Below, one piece after another: positions 34,801-43,074 of a stretch of 64,000 bases of DNA (position 1 is the first letter of the stretch; each line of letters opens with the position of its first letter). This stretch comes from Herbaspirillum sp. meg3 (lineage in GTDB: Bacteria; Pseudomonadota; Gammaproteobacteria; Burkholderiales; Burkholderiaceae_D). The position numbers and the translations under genes were made by a program. The stretch spans positions 434,001-498,000 of the forward strand of contig NZ_CP022736.1 in the NCBI RefSeq assembly GCF_002257565.1, read 5' to 3'. The notes beneath the pieces are model-generated. The model saw nothing but the letters and a program-made list of their open reading frames with translations, was not told the DNA's origin and did no database searches.

Positions 34801-34977
34801 CTGCGGCGCCTGGCCGGCATAACTGGTGCGAATGATGACCTGGACATCCGACAGATCCGGTAAGGCATCCACCGGCGTCGTCTTGAGCGCCCAGATACCC
34901 CATACCCCGAGGAACAGGACGGCGAGCAAGACCAGAAAACGGCTCGCAATCGACCATTTGATGAGTTTCTCTATCAT
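31837..34977 (-). CDS. cusA: CusA-type heavy-metal RND efflux pump (Cu+/Ag+)
   Basis: Inner-membrane proton-driven transporter, 1046 residues with the twelve-helix RND plan and two large periplasmic loops. The fourth helix carries AIAIGAMVDAAVVMIENAHK, which in the HME-RND classification marks monovalent-cation (Cu, Ag) pumps, in contrast to the DFG...DGAVVIVEN form of czcA in this same window. It overlaps cusB by four bases (ATGA). Forms a tripartite pump with CusB and CusC. Confidence 0.95.
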   Translation of the reverse strand: MIEKLIKWSIASRFLVLLAVLFLGVWGIWALKTTPVDALPDLSDVQVIIRTSYAGQAPQIVENQVTYPLATTMLSVPGAKTVRGYSFFGDSFVYVLFEDGTDMYWARSRVLEYLNQVQGRLPASAKASLGPDATGVGWIYEYALVDKTGQHDLAQLRSLQDWFLKYELKSLPNVAEVATVGGMVKQYQIVLDPVKLAAYRITQDRVVEAIKKANQETGGSVLEMAETEYMVRASGYFKTLTDFRNIPLATGQNSVPVKLGDVATIQLGPEMRRGIAELNGQGETVGGVVILRSGKNARDTIASVKTKLEELKKSLPSGVEVVPVYDRSQLIDRAIDNLSHKLLEEFIVVAVVCGLFLWHLRSALVAIVSLPLGVMIAFIVMRYQGVNANIMSLGGIAIAIGAMVDAAVVMIENAHKHIEAWKHEHPVQSLQGEAHWRVIGEAAAEVGPTLFFCLLIITLSFIPVFTLEAQEGRLFGPLAFTKTYAMAGAAGLSVTLIPILMGYMIRGNIPSENSNPLNRWLIRCYRPLLEAVLRRPKATLVIAGLALLTTLWPISRLGGEFLPQMDEGDLLYMPSALPGLSASKASELLQQTDRLIKTVPEVASVFGKAGRAESATDPAPLEMFETTIQFKPRDQWRSGMTPAKLIDELDRVVKVPGLSNIWVPPIRNRLDMLATGIKSPIGVKVSGTSLADIDKTAQEIEQVAKLVPGVSSALAERLSGGRYVDVDIDRSTAANYGLNIADVQSIVSSAIGGENVGETVEGLARYPISVRYPREIRDSLEKLRNLPILTGSGQQITLGTVAKLKISDGPPMLKSENARPSGWIYVDVRDRDLASVVADLRTAVAAKVKLAPGLSIAYSGQFEYLERANARLKLVVPATLLIIFVLLYLTFRRFDEAALIMASLPFALVGGIWFLYLQGYNLSVATGVGFIALAGVSAEFGVVMLLYLKQAVAARQGTGATLTITVLEDAIREGAVLRVRPKAMTVAVILAGLVPILWGSGAGSEVMSRIAAPMVGGMITAPLLSMFVIPAAYRLMRGRQPKAVQA

Positions 34978-36458
34978 GGCGCGCTCCGATCCAGCTTCTC
35001 GATCACATAGTCGCCATTCTTCTCACTGAAACTGAAATGCACGCTGTCCCCGGCCTTGAGGCCTGATGCCATGTCGGGCTGAGCCAATTTGAATGTCATC
35101 GTCATCGGCCCCCAACCCAGCGTTTTGACCGGACCATGCGAGAGCGTGATTTCGAGCCCCTTCAGCGATTCGATTTTCCCGGTTGTCTCATTGAGTGCGG
35201 CCTGCGCTGTCGCAGCATTGGAGGATGACGACGTATTCAATCTCGCTAGCACGCCTTTAAGACTTGCTTCGGAGTCGATCAGGAATTGCCCTGACGTGAC
35301 AACCTGCTGCCCCTCGGTGACGCCACCCAGCACGATGCTCTTGCCGTCGGCTTCCTGGCCAAGTTGAACTTCGACCGGCTGATATCGCCCGTCACCCGTA
35401 GTGACCAGCAAGACATTGCGGGTACCGGTGCGAATGATCGCTTCAGACGGCACCAACAAGCCTGGTGCCGCTTTGCCTGCGTCCAAATTGATCTGGGCAT
35501 ACATACCAGGCTTTAACCTGCCGTCGCGATTGGGTAATTCGATACGGACTCGAAGCGTGCGGCTGTCGGCATTCGTTTCAGGCAGCACGGCCAAGATCTT
35601 GCCAGTGAAGTTTTCACTTGGATATGCAGAAAAACGAGCTCCCAGCTTGCCGCCGACATTGATCTGTCCGGCTTGCGCTTCGGGAACGGCCGCTTCCAGC
35701 CATACGGAATCCAGACCATTTATCTTGGCCAGAGGCGCGCCCGCTGTCAATGTCATTCCGCTTCTGATATCGAGCGTCTGAATCAGGCCTGCGATGGGAG
35801 CGACGATTGTCACCACGGTTTGAGGACGTCCGCTCTTTTCGACGCGGCTGATCAGATCACTGCTCATCCCGAGTAGTTGCAGACGCTCACGGGCAGCCTG
35901 AATTAATGCCCGATCGTTTGTTTTGATCACCGCCAAGAATTCCGACTGGGCACCGGCCCATTCAGGAATCAGCAAATCAACCAGAGGAGCACCGCGTACA
36001 ACGACATCGCCAGGAGCTCGTGCATACACGCGCTCCACAAAGCCGCTGCTACGTGACTGAACAATCGCAACCTGGCGATCATTCAGCTGCACGCTGGCGA
36101 CGGCGTTCACCGTTGCCGATAAGTTGCCTCGCTCCACTTTCGCAGTACGCATTCCCAAATTCTGGACAATACCGGCATCGATCTTGACCCCGGCGCCATC
36201 TACCTGATCATCGGCGTATTTCGGTACCAGTTGCATGTCCATGAAAGGTGACTTACCCGGCTTGTCGAAGCGTTGACTCGGCATCATGGGGTCGTACCAA
36301 TACAACGCCTTACGTTCCACTTGCGTGGTCGGGCCCGCAGTTTCGCTATGCATGGTTTGACCTCCCTTATTCTGTTGGGCAAGCCAATAACCGCCTGCGC
36401 TACTCACGGCAGCAACCGCAATCATCAGTACGGCAATTTGATAGGTATTTTTCTTCAT
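34974..36458 (-). CDS. cusB: CusB periplasmic adaptor with C-terminal CusF-like domain
   Basis: Membrane-fusion subunit linking CusA to CusC. In order: an N-terminal membrane helix, a heavy-metal-binding YDPMMPSQRFDKPGKSPFMDM block (about 54-77), hairpin and lipoyl parts with a beta-barrel, then a C-terminal CusF-like domain (about 410-490) with LSHGPVKTLGWGPMTMTF, retaining His, Trp and two Met ligands. So the operon has both fused and free CusF. Four-base overlaps with both neighbours indicate tight coupling. 494 residues. Confidence 0.93.
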   Translation of the reverse strand: MKKNTYQIAVLMIAVAAVSSAGGYWLAQQNKGGQTMHSETAGPTTQVERKALYWYDPMMPSQRFDKPGKSPFMDMQLVPKYADDQVDGAGVKIDAGIVQNLGMRTAKVERGNLSATVNAVASVQLNDRQVAIVQSRSSGFVERVYARAPGDVVVRGAPLVDLLIPEWAGAQSEFLAVIKTNDRALIQAARERLQLLGMSSDLISRVEKSGRPQTVVTIVAPIAGLIQTLDIRSGMTLTAGAPLAKINGLDSVWLEAAVPEAQAGQINVGGKLGARFSAYPSENFTGKILAVLPETNADSRTLRVRIELPNRDGRLKPGMYAQINLDAGKAAPGLLVPSEAIIRTGTRNVLLVTTGDGRYQPVEVQLGQEADGKSIVLGGVTEGQQVVTSGQFLIDSEASLKGVLARLNTSSSSNAATAQAALNETTGKIESLKGLEITLSHGPVKTLGWGPMTMTFKLAQPDMASGLKAGDSVHFSFSEKNGDYVIEKLDRSAP

Positions 36459-37699
36459 TGCAGGTCTTCTCCGTAAGCAAAATAGAGCTGCGCGGCCATC
36501 GCCGTACGCTGAGCTTCTATATCGATGATTTTTAAACGTTGATCGACGATTTCGCGGCGTGCAGTCAATACCGTCGTCAAGTCGCTCTTACCCGAGCGGT
36601 AGCCTGCGTACTGGAGATCGACCTTTTGCTGTGCCAGAGGCAAGGCGGTCTGATTGGCGCGCTCCAGTTGGCGGGTCAACGTCTGGTAGTCGGCAAGATC
36701 GTTTTCCAGTTCGTTGGTGTGATCGCGCAGCATGGCTTCACGGTCGGCATCGATCCGATACAGTTCCCGCTGTTTGGCGGCAATGCGGGGATCCTGTCGG
36801 GTTGAAGGAGACACAGGAATCTCAAACGTGAACTGGACGGAGACCATGTTGCCGAATCGCGCATCGCGTCGCTGATAAGCAAGCTCGACACCCCAGTCCG
36901 ACTTTTTCATGGCTTGCGCTTCGCGGACCTCGGCTTCTGCCTTGCGTGTTTCGGCGGCAAAGGCTTGCAGTTCCGGATGCCGATGCAAGTGCTCCCGCAG
37001 ATGGGTCGCGTCGATGTTCAAAGCAGGCAATGCATCGACCAGTGGCTCATCAGCCTCGCCGCCGACGTAACGACGTAAGCCAGCCTTCGCTTTGACTAGG
37101 TCGCGAATCAGATCGTCGCGACGGTCGGCAAGCTGCACCGCCTCCTGTTTCGGCATGACGCTATCGGCAATCTGCGTACGACCGGATGCGATTTGGGCAC
37201 GTACTGCCTCTGCCCAGAGCTGATTCTCCTTGTCCAGGTTGTCAAACAAAGCGATCTTGCGCTCCAGATAGTATCGATTGAGCCATGCCAGGGCAGTCGC
37301 CCGGCGCAATTTCAGACGCTCGACCTGCCGTTGCGCTTCGGCGGTTTCGATTGAGGCCTCGGCTACCGCAACGCGGGCCTGGCGTTTCGCCGCATTGGGA
37401 AACTCCTGCATGACGCCAATCTTTTGCATCGTCATCGAGTCGGCATTGAGCCGGCCCCGATCCGGACCGGACACGGGATAGTTGTCGATGCCGGTGAAAA
37501 TCTTTGGATCAGGCAACGCGCCGGCGGGTATCGCAGACGCTTGAGCCGCCTGGATTTGTGCCCTGTTAGAGGCGAGATTAGGGGACTGGCGCTCGGCAAT
37601 TTCGAGCGCAGCGTTAAAAGACAAGGGACCGGCATTGGCAAGGCCCGACATCCCTGCGAGCAAAGCAAGCAAGGTACTGGATATCCTGCGAAAGGACAT
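36455..37699 (-). CDS. cusC: CusC-like TolC-family outer-membrane channel
   Basis: Outer-membrane factor of the Cus pump, 414 residues with two OEP repeats and long coiled-coil helices. The signal peptide spans residues 1-24 (ALLAGMSGLANAG). Start at 37699 is supported by GGAG eight bases upstream; the frame is open 11 codons further. There is no lipobox Cys as in E. coli CusC. First structural gene of cusCBAF. Confidence 0.88.
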   Translation of the reverse strand: MSFRRISSTLLALLAGMSGLANAGPLSFNAALEIAERQSPNLASNRAQIQAAQASAIPAGALPDPKIFTGIDNYPVSGPDRGRLNADSMTMQKIGVMQEFPNAAKRQARVAVAEASIETAEAQRQVERLKLRRATALAWLNRYYLERKIALFDNLDKENQLWAEAVRAQIASGRTQIADSVMPKQEAVQLADRRDDLIRDLVKAKAGLRRYVGGEADEPLVDALPALNIDATHLREHLHRHPELQAFAAETRKAEAEVREAQAMKKSDWGVELAYQRRDARFGNMVSVQFTFEIPVSPSTRQDPRIAAKQRELYRIDADREAMLRDHTNELENDLADYQTLTRQLERANQTALPLAQQKVDLQYAGYRSGKSDLTTVLTARREIVDQRLKIIDIEAQRTAMAAQLYFAYGEDLQ

Positions 37700-37789
37700 A
37701 TTGTTCACTCCATAGCGTGACGGCGCGTACAAAAGCGCGCAAACAGTCGCCCGGCAGCTAGGCCGGACGCATCAACGAATCAATGAGAT

Positions 37790-38158
37790 TTAGAGTGAAC
37801 GAGGGGGACGCCACAACCCGGATGGGTCATGAGAAGGCAGAAATGACTCAGGCAACAGTGAAACGGTATCGATCAGTGGAAGGATCAATGGATTGATGTC
37901 GACGGAAGATGTCGTCGATGGGAAAACCTGGCAAATCTTGCAGGCGTCGCCCATTTTGCACGGCGCCGTCGATTTGGATGACTTATCGGTGTCCGACATA
38001 TTCATCACACAAGGCTCATCTGCGGCGTTCGCGGATGTCGCCATTTCCATAGACGCAGAATTAGTGCGCATCATTTCGACCATGCGTACCGCTGCCAGTC
38101 CCTCAAGGGGAATAGCAATGGTCAACAGCAGGATCAGAAATGTACGCATCATTTTCAT
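37790..38158 (-). CDS. CzcI-like small secreted protein ahead of cusCBAF
   Basis: 122 residues with an N-terminal signal (RTFLILLLTIAIPLEGLAA), a Met-rich stretch (RMVEMMRTNSASMEMATSANA), a Cys-containing CKMGDACKICQVF motif and a proline-rich end. Layout matches CzcI-type proteins that precede czc/cus structural genes, though identity is low. It lies 90 bases before cusC on the same strand and is the likely first gene of the operon. Cys and Met may bind metal. Function unproven. Confidence 0.65.
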   Translation of the reverse strand: MKMMRTFLILLLTIAIPLEGLAAVRMVEMMRTNSASMEMATSANAADEPCVMNMSDTDKSSKSTAPCKMGDACKICQVFPSTTSSVDINPLILPLIDTVSLLPESFLPSHDPSGLWRPPRSL

Positions 38159-38315
38159 GCGGTGAATTATAGACGATGTTTTATCGGCCGATATTGGTGC
38201 TCAAAGAACATTCCGTTTATTACGGGCTGTTCTTCAAGCATTCCAGTCGCAAATTCAGATGTGATCTGGAAGATCTCTGGTCAGTGCATCGAAGCCTAGT
38301 ACGAACTTCCATTTT

Positions 38316-39248
38316 TTATTCATGTGTATGAGCATGTCCGGCTTCAGAATAGTGCTCGTCCTCATCGGTTTGGCCACAGGGAGTCGTCTCAAACTGGATC
38401 GTTGTATGAAATATCTTGTACTTCTCCGCCAAGACTTCCTTCATTGATGGAAGCACTTGTTGCTCAGGCGATAGGGAGGCTTCATACACCACGTGCGCGG
38501 TCAGGCTAACTTTACCGCTAGTGAGGGCCCAGAGATGAACATCGTGAACGCTCACGACGCCCTTGCTGGATGCCAGTTGTGCGATGATCTCTTCAAGATC
38601 CATGCCCTCCGGCACACCCTCAAGCAAAATATTCAGACTTTCTTTCAACAATATCCAGGTTCGTGGCAGAACCCATAACCCGATGGCAACAGCGATGACA
38701 GCATCAACCCAGACCCATCCTGTGAAACGAATGATCAGTGCGCCGATGATCACGCCGATGGAACCGAGCATGTCACTCCATACTTCGAGGTAAGCCCCCT
38801 TCACATTGAGACTGGCGTCTTTGCCGGCGCTCAGCAATTTCATGGAAATGAGATTGACGACCAAACCGAAAATAGCGATGACGAGCATTCCCCCCGATTG
38901 AATCTCAGGCGGCGCTTTGAAACGCTGATACGCTTCGTACAGAATGTACATGGCGACGGCAAACAACATCATCGCGTTGAAAGCTGCTGCCAGAATTTCA
39001 AAGCGATGATAGCCAAATGTCCGCTTGCTATCCGCAGCGCGCTTTGCGATTTGTACGGCTGCCAAGGAGATCGCCAGGGCGCTCGCATCCGTAAACATAT
39101 GCGCGGCGTCCGACAACAATGCCAGACTTCCGGTTACCAGACCGCCAATTACCTCTGCAACCAAAAAGATGGAGGTCAAAATCAGCGCAACAGTGAGCTG
39201 TTTCTGATTTTGTTTTGTCGCTACGGGATGATCGTGGTCTGCGCTCAT
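38316..39248 (-). CDS. czcD: Cation diffusion facilitator CzcD
   Basis: Inner-membrane Zn/Co/Cd:proton antiporter of the CDF family, 310 residues with six membrane helices. Metal-site motifs SDAAHMFTD (second helix) and EVWSDMLGS (fifth helix) are intact. The ends are His-rich (SADHDHP and AGHAHTHE). A cytoplasmic domain follows from about 210. It exports zinc to the periplasm, where CzcCBA removes it. Minus strand, downstream of czcA and the zinc-ribbon gene. Confidence 0.93.
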   Translation of the reverse strand: MSADHDHPVATKQNQKQLTVALILTSIFLVAEVIGGLVTGSLALLSDAAHMFTDASALAISLAAVQIAKRAADSKRTFGYHRFEILAAAFNAMMLFAVAMYILYEAYQRFKAPPEIQSGGMLVIAIFGLVVNLISMKLLSAGKDASLNVKGAYLEVWSDMLGSIGVIIGALIIRFTGWVWVDAVIAVAIGLWVLPRTWILLKESLNILLEGVPEGMDLEEIIAQLASSKGVVSVHDVHLWALTSGKVSLTAHVVYEASLSPEQQVLPSMKEVLAEKYKIFHTTIQFETTPCGQTDEDEHYSEAGHAHTHE

Positions 39249-39314
39249 AGTTTGTATCTATAAAAAGTGGGCACCAAAGGTTGACTCCAACTTGGGAGAA
39301 TAATTCTTCGCTAT

Positions 39315-39656
39315 TTACGCTGCACGCGCTTTTCCGCACTGCCCACAGAACTTCATGCCTGGAGTCAGTTGCGTGTTGCATCCAGAACAAGTGATCGGCA
39401 ACAGAGAAGTTCCACATTGCTGACAGAAGCGTGCCCCAACCTCATTCGTCGCATTGCAGGCACCGCACGCCTGCAGCGTGGCAGCCGGAGGCAGGGGCTG
39501 CGAAGAGCGCCCCCATGCACTGTCCGATGATGGCGGTGTGTTGGAATTGCCATCATTGTGACCATGGGCTCTACTACTGCCGCCATGACCTTGACGCTGC
39601 CGGCTTCCGTGACCGCCGCCATGATGACCACCGAATATTTTTTCCAAAAATCCCAT
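39315..39656 (-). CDS. His/Gly-rich double zinc-ribbon protein
   Basis: 113 residues. The N-terminal half is rich in His, Gly and Gln (FGGHHGGGHGSRQRQGHGG), followed by two zinc ribbons with CxxC pairs (CGACNATNEVGARFCQQC and CSGCNTQLTPGMKFCGQC). The ATG at 39656 has GGAGA six bases upstream. Located between czcA and czcD on the same strand, so it may buffer or sense cytoplasmic zinc. No exact family name recognised; such ribbons also occur in membrane-targeting proteins. Function unknown. Confidence 0.75.
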   Translation of the reverse strand: MGFLEKIFGGHHGGGHGSRQRQGHGGSSRAHGHNDGNSNTPPSSDSAWGRSSQPLPPAATLQACGACNATNEVGARFCQQCGTSLLPITCSGCNTQLTPGMKFCGQCGKARAA

Positions 39657-39847
39657 AACAATCTCCTGCACCTTTACTGCATTTGGCTTCAAGTAAAAAT
39701 AAGACGTCCCATTACAAAGGCTGTAGTAGCTACAAGGTCAAGCCTTTGTTTTGAAATCATGCAATAAGCGATGAGCGACCGTATTTGGGGACTTCTCCCA
39801 TACAGCCGCTCATCAACACTCAGTGCGATTAACTCAAGGGCTCAGCT

Positions 39848-42800
39848 TTATACCGAACGAGTCTTAGCCCAAAACTTCCAGAAAGGCCGCTTACCCGAAG
39901 GAGGTTGAACGCTCTCATCTTCGTCGTTTGCATGTGCCATTTTGTACAGCAATGGCAACACCAAAAGCGTCAGAATCGTTGAAGACAGAATGCCGCCGAT
40001 AACAACGGTTGCCAGTGGGCGCTGCACTTCTGCACCGGTACCGGTTGCCAGCGCCATCGGGACAAATCCCAAAGATGCCACCAATGCAGTCATTAGTACG
40101 GGACGCAGTCGTGTCATGGCACCTTCGTGGATGGCGTCACTCAACGAGCGTCCCTCTTCGCGTAAGCTACGAATGAAGGCGATCATGACGAGCCCGTTCA
40201 ATACGGCGACCCCCGAGAGAGCAATGAAGCCTACAGCTGCCGAGATCGACATCGGAATGCCACGCAAGGACAAGGCCAGAATGCCACCGGTCAATGCGAA
40301 CGGAATGCCGGTGAAGACGAGCAGACCGTCTTTAACGTTGTTGAACATCGCAAAAAGCAGCACGAAGACCAGCAACAACGCCACAGGAACAACGATTTGC
40401 AAGCGCTTGGTCGCCGACTGCAAGTTCTCGAACTGGCCACCCCAAGTAGTCCAATAGCCGGCCGGAATTTTCACCTGCTGTTGTATCTGTTGCTCAGCCT
40501 CAGCCACAAAAGAGCCCAGATCCCGACCACGAACGTTTGCACTCACGACAATGCGACGTTTGCCATTTTCGCGGCTGACCTGATTCGGGCCTGGAGCGAT
40601 CGACATCTCTGCGATTTCCGACAGCGGTACATAGCTGGTCTTCGTCGCATTGGCGCCCAATGGCAACGCAATCGGCAGGCGTTTCATGGCATCAAGATCA
40701 TTGCGCGTTTGCTCCGGGAGGCGCACGATGATGTCGAAACGACGATCGCCCTGGAACAACGTACCGGCCTCCTTGCCGCCGATTGCCGTCGCGATCGTAT
40801 CTTGCACATCCGCGATATTCAAGCCATAGCGTGCCGCCTTTTCACGGTTGATCTGAACGGTCAGCATCGGCAAGCCGGTTGTTTGCTCGACCTTCACTTC
40901 TGTCGCACCTTGGATTTTCTCCAACACTGACGAGATTTTGGCCGCGTTCTCATTCAAGACGGCCATGTCGTCACCAAAGATCTTGACCGCTACATCGCTA
41001 CGCACGCCGGAGATCAGCTCGTTAAAACGCAATTGAATCGGTTGCGAGAACTCATAGCTGTTGCCGGGAATCTTTGCGACTGTTTCCTGAATTGCTTCGA
41101 GTAGCTCCGCTTGCGTCTTTCTTGGTTCAGGCCATTGATCCAAGGGCTTGAGCATGATGTAACCATCCGAGATGTTAGGTGGCATCGGATCAGACGCCAC
41201 TTCGGCGGTACCGGTACGGGCAAAAACGCGCTCAATCTCAGGAAATTTCTGCTTCAACGCCCGCTCGATCTGTTGTTGCATCTCGATCGACTGAGTTAAG
41301 CTTGTGCCCGGAATACGCAACGCCTGGATCGCCAGATCACCTTCGTTCAAGCTTGGGACAAATTCGCTCCCCATGCGCGACCCGATGACAGCGCACAATA
41401 CGATCAGTGCGCCGGCGAAAGTCAGTACCACTGGCTTGTTGAGCATTACCTTGCTCAACAGAGGCTCATACAGGCGCTTGGCGCCGCGCATCAGGCCGTT
41501 TTCTTTCTCGGCAACCTTCTCACCGATGAAGAGGGCAATTGCTGCCGGAATAAACGTCACCGACAAGATCATTGCGCCCAGCAGTGCCGCGACCACGGTA
41601 AATGCCATCGGCTGGAACATCTTGCCTTCCACGCCAGTGAGCGCAAACATCGGCAGATAGACAATCATGATGATCAGTTGACCGAACAGCAAAGGACGAC
41701 GTGCCTCGCGTGACGCTGCAAACACTTCATGGAAGCGCTCAGCACGAGTCAGTGGTCGACCATGATGCTCCTGAGCATGCGCCAGTCGCCGCACGCAGTT
41801 CTCCACAATGACCACAGCGCCATCAATAATGATGCCGAAGTCGAGCGCCCCCAGACTCAGCAAATTGGCGCTCACATGGTTCGCGACCATGCCGGTGAAG
41901 GTGAACAGCATCGCCAATGGAATGACAGTTGCCGTAATCAAGGCTGCACGAATATTGCCCAGGAAGACGAACAGCACCGCAATAACCAGAATGGCACCCT
42001 CGATCAAGTTCTTCTTCACCGTATTGATGGCTTTGTCGACCAGAATCGTCCGGTCATAGACCGTCACAGCCTTCACGCCTTCGGGTAACGAACGGTTGAT
42101 TTCCACCATTTTCTTGTCGACGGCCTGCGAGACGGTACGGCTGTTTTCACCGATCAGCATGAAGACCGTACCTAGAACGACCTCACGACCATTCTCGGTT
42201 GCAGCACCGGTTCGCAATTCGCGGCCAATGCCAACTTCGGCGACATCCTTGATACGAATAGGAACGCCCTGAACGTTACCCAGAATGATGTTACCGATAT
42301 CGTCGATCGAATTGACCTGGCCGGGTGCCCGAATCAGATATTGTTCACCGCGACGCTCGATATAGCCGGCACCGACGTTACCGTTATTTTTCTCCAAGGC
42401 GGTCGCCACGGATTGTAGGGTCAGTCCATAGGAGGCCAGCTTCTCGGGCGATGGTGCCACGTGATATTCCTTGGCGTAGCCACCGATGGAATTAATCTCG
42501 GTGACACCAGGCACGTTACGCAACTGCGGCTTGATGATCCAATCCTGGATCTCTCGTAAATCGGCCGGTGTATATTCAGAACCGTCCGGTTTTCTGGCGC
42601 CGTCCTTGGTTTCGACCGTCCAGAGGTAGATTTCCCCAAGACCAGTAGAAATCGGCCCCATCCCCGGATCTATTCCTGGCGGCAGCTTGCTACGCGCTTC
42701 CTGGATCCGCTCATTGACCAGCTGGCGCGCAAAATAAATGTCTGTACCGTCCTTGAAGATCACCGTGATCTGAGACAGACCATAGCGCGACAAGGATCTG

Positions 42801-43045
42801 GTTTGCTCAAGATTGGGCAAACCAGACATGACGGTCTCAATTGGATAGCTGATGCGCTGTTCTGTCTCCAGCGGAGAATAACCAGGAGCGGCGGTGTTGA
42901 TCTGAACCTGCACATTGGTAATGTCAGGCACGGCGTCAATCGGCAGTTTTTGGTAACTAAAGACGCCGTAGCCGGCCATCCCAAAAACCGCAAGCAGGAC
43001 TAGCCATCGGTGCTCAATGGCGAATCGAATGATGCGTTCAAACAT
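39848..43045 (-). CDS. czcA: CzcA-type heavy-metal RND efflux pump (Co2+/Zn2+/Cd2+)
   Basis: Inner-membrane RND transporter, 1065 residues. The fourth helix has LDFGIIIDGAVVIVENCVRRL with the Asp-Asp-Glu set essential for divalent-cation transport in CzcA (HME1 type). Opening MFERIIRFAIEHRWLVLLAV and the DAVPDITNVQVQINTAAPG block are family marks. Separated from czcB by 29 bases. Together with CzcB and CzcC it exports divalent metals across the outer membrane. Confidence 0.95.
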   Translation of the reverse strand: MFERIIRFAIEHRWLVLLAVFGMAGYGVFSYQKLPIDAVPDITNVQVQINTAAPGYSPLETEQRISYPIETVMSGLPNLEQTRSLSRYGLSQITVIFKDGTDIYFARQLVNERIQEARSKLPPGIDPGMGPISTGLGEIYLWTVETKDGARKPDGSEYTPADLREIQDWIIKPQLRNVPGVTEINSIGGYAKEYHVAPSPEKLASYGLTLQSVATALEKNNGNVGAGYIERRGEQYLIRAPGQVNSIDDIGNIILGNVQGVPIRIKDVAEVGIGRELRTGAATENGREVVLGTVFMLIGENSRTVSQAVDKKMVEINRSLPEGVKAVTVYDRTILVDKAINTVKKNLIEGAILVIAVLFVFLGNIRAALITATVIPLAMLFTFTGMVANHVSANLLSLGALDFGIIIDGAVVIVENCVRRLAHAQEHHGRPLTRAERFHEVFAASREARRPLLFGQLIIMIVYLPMFALTGVEGKMFQPMAFTVVAALLGAMILSVTFIPAAIALFIGEKVAEKENGLMRGAKRLYEPLLSKVMLNKPVVLTFAGALIVLCAVIGSRMGSEFVPSLNEGDLAIQALRIPGTSLTQSIEMQQQIERALKQKFPEIERVFARTGTAEVASDPMPPNISDGYIMLKPLDQWPEPRKTQAELLEAIQETVAKIPGNSYEFSQPIQLRFNELISGVRSDVAVKIFGDDMAVLNENAAKISSVLEKIQGATEVKVEQTTGLPMLTVQINREKAARYGLNIADVQDTIATAIGGKEAGTLFQGDRRFDIIVRLPEQTRNDLDAMKRLPIALPLGANATKTSYVPLSEIAEMSIAPGPNQVSRENGKRRIVVSANVRGRDLGSFVAEAEQQIQQQVKIPAGYWTTWGGQFENLQSATKRLQIVVPVALLLVFVLLFAMFNNVKDGLLVFTGIPFALTGGILALSLRGIPMSISAAVGFIALSGVAVLNGLVMIAFIRSLREEGRSLSDAIHEGAMTRLRPVLMTALVASLGFVPMALATGTGAEVQRPLATVVIGGILSSTILTLLVLPLLYKMAHANDEDESVQPPSGKRPFWKFWAKTRSV

Positions 43046-43074
43046 GATTGTGATCTCTCTCGTTGAGTGCGAAT

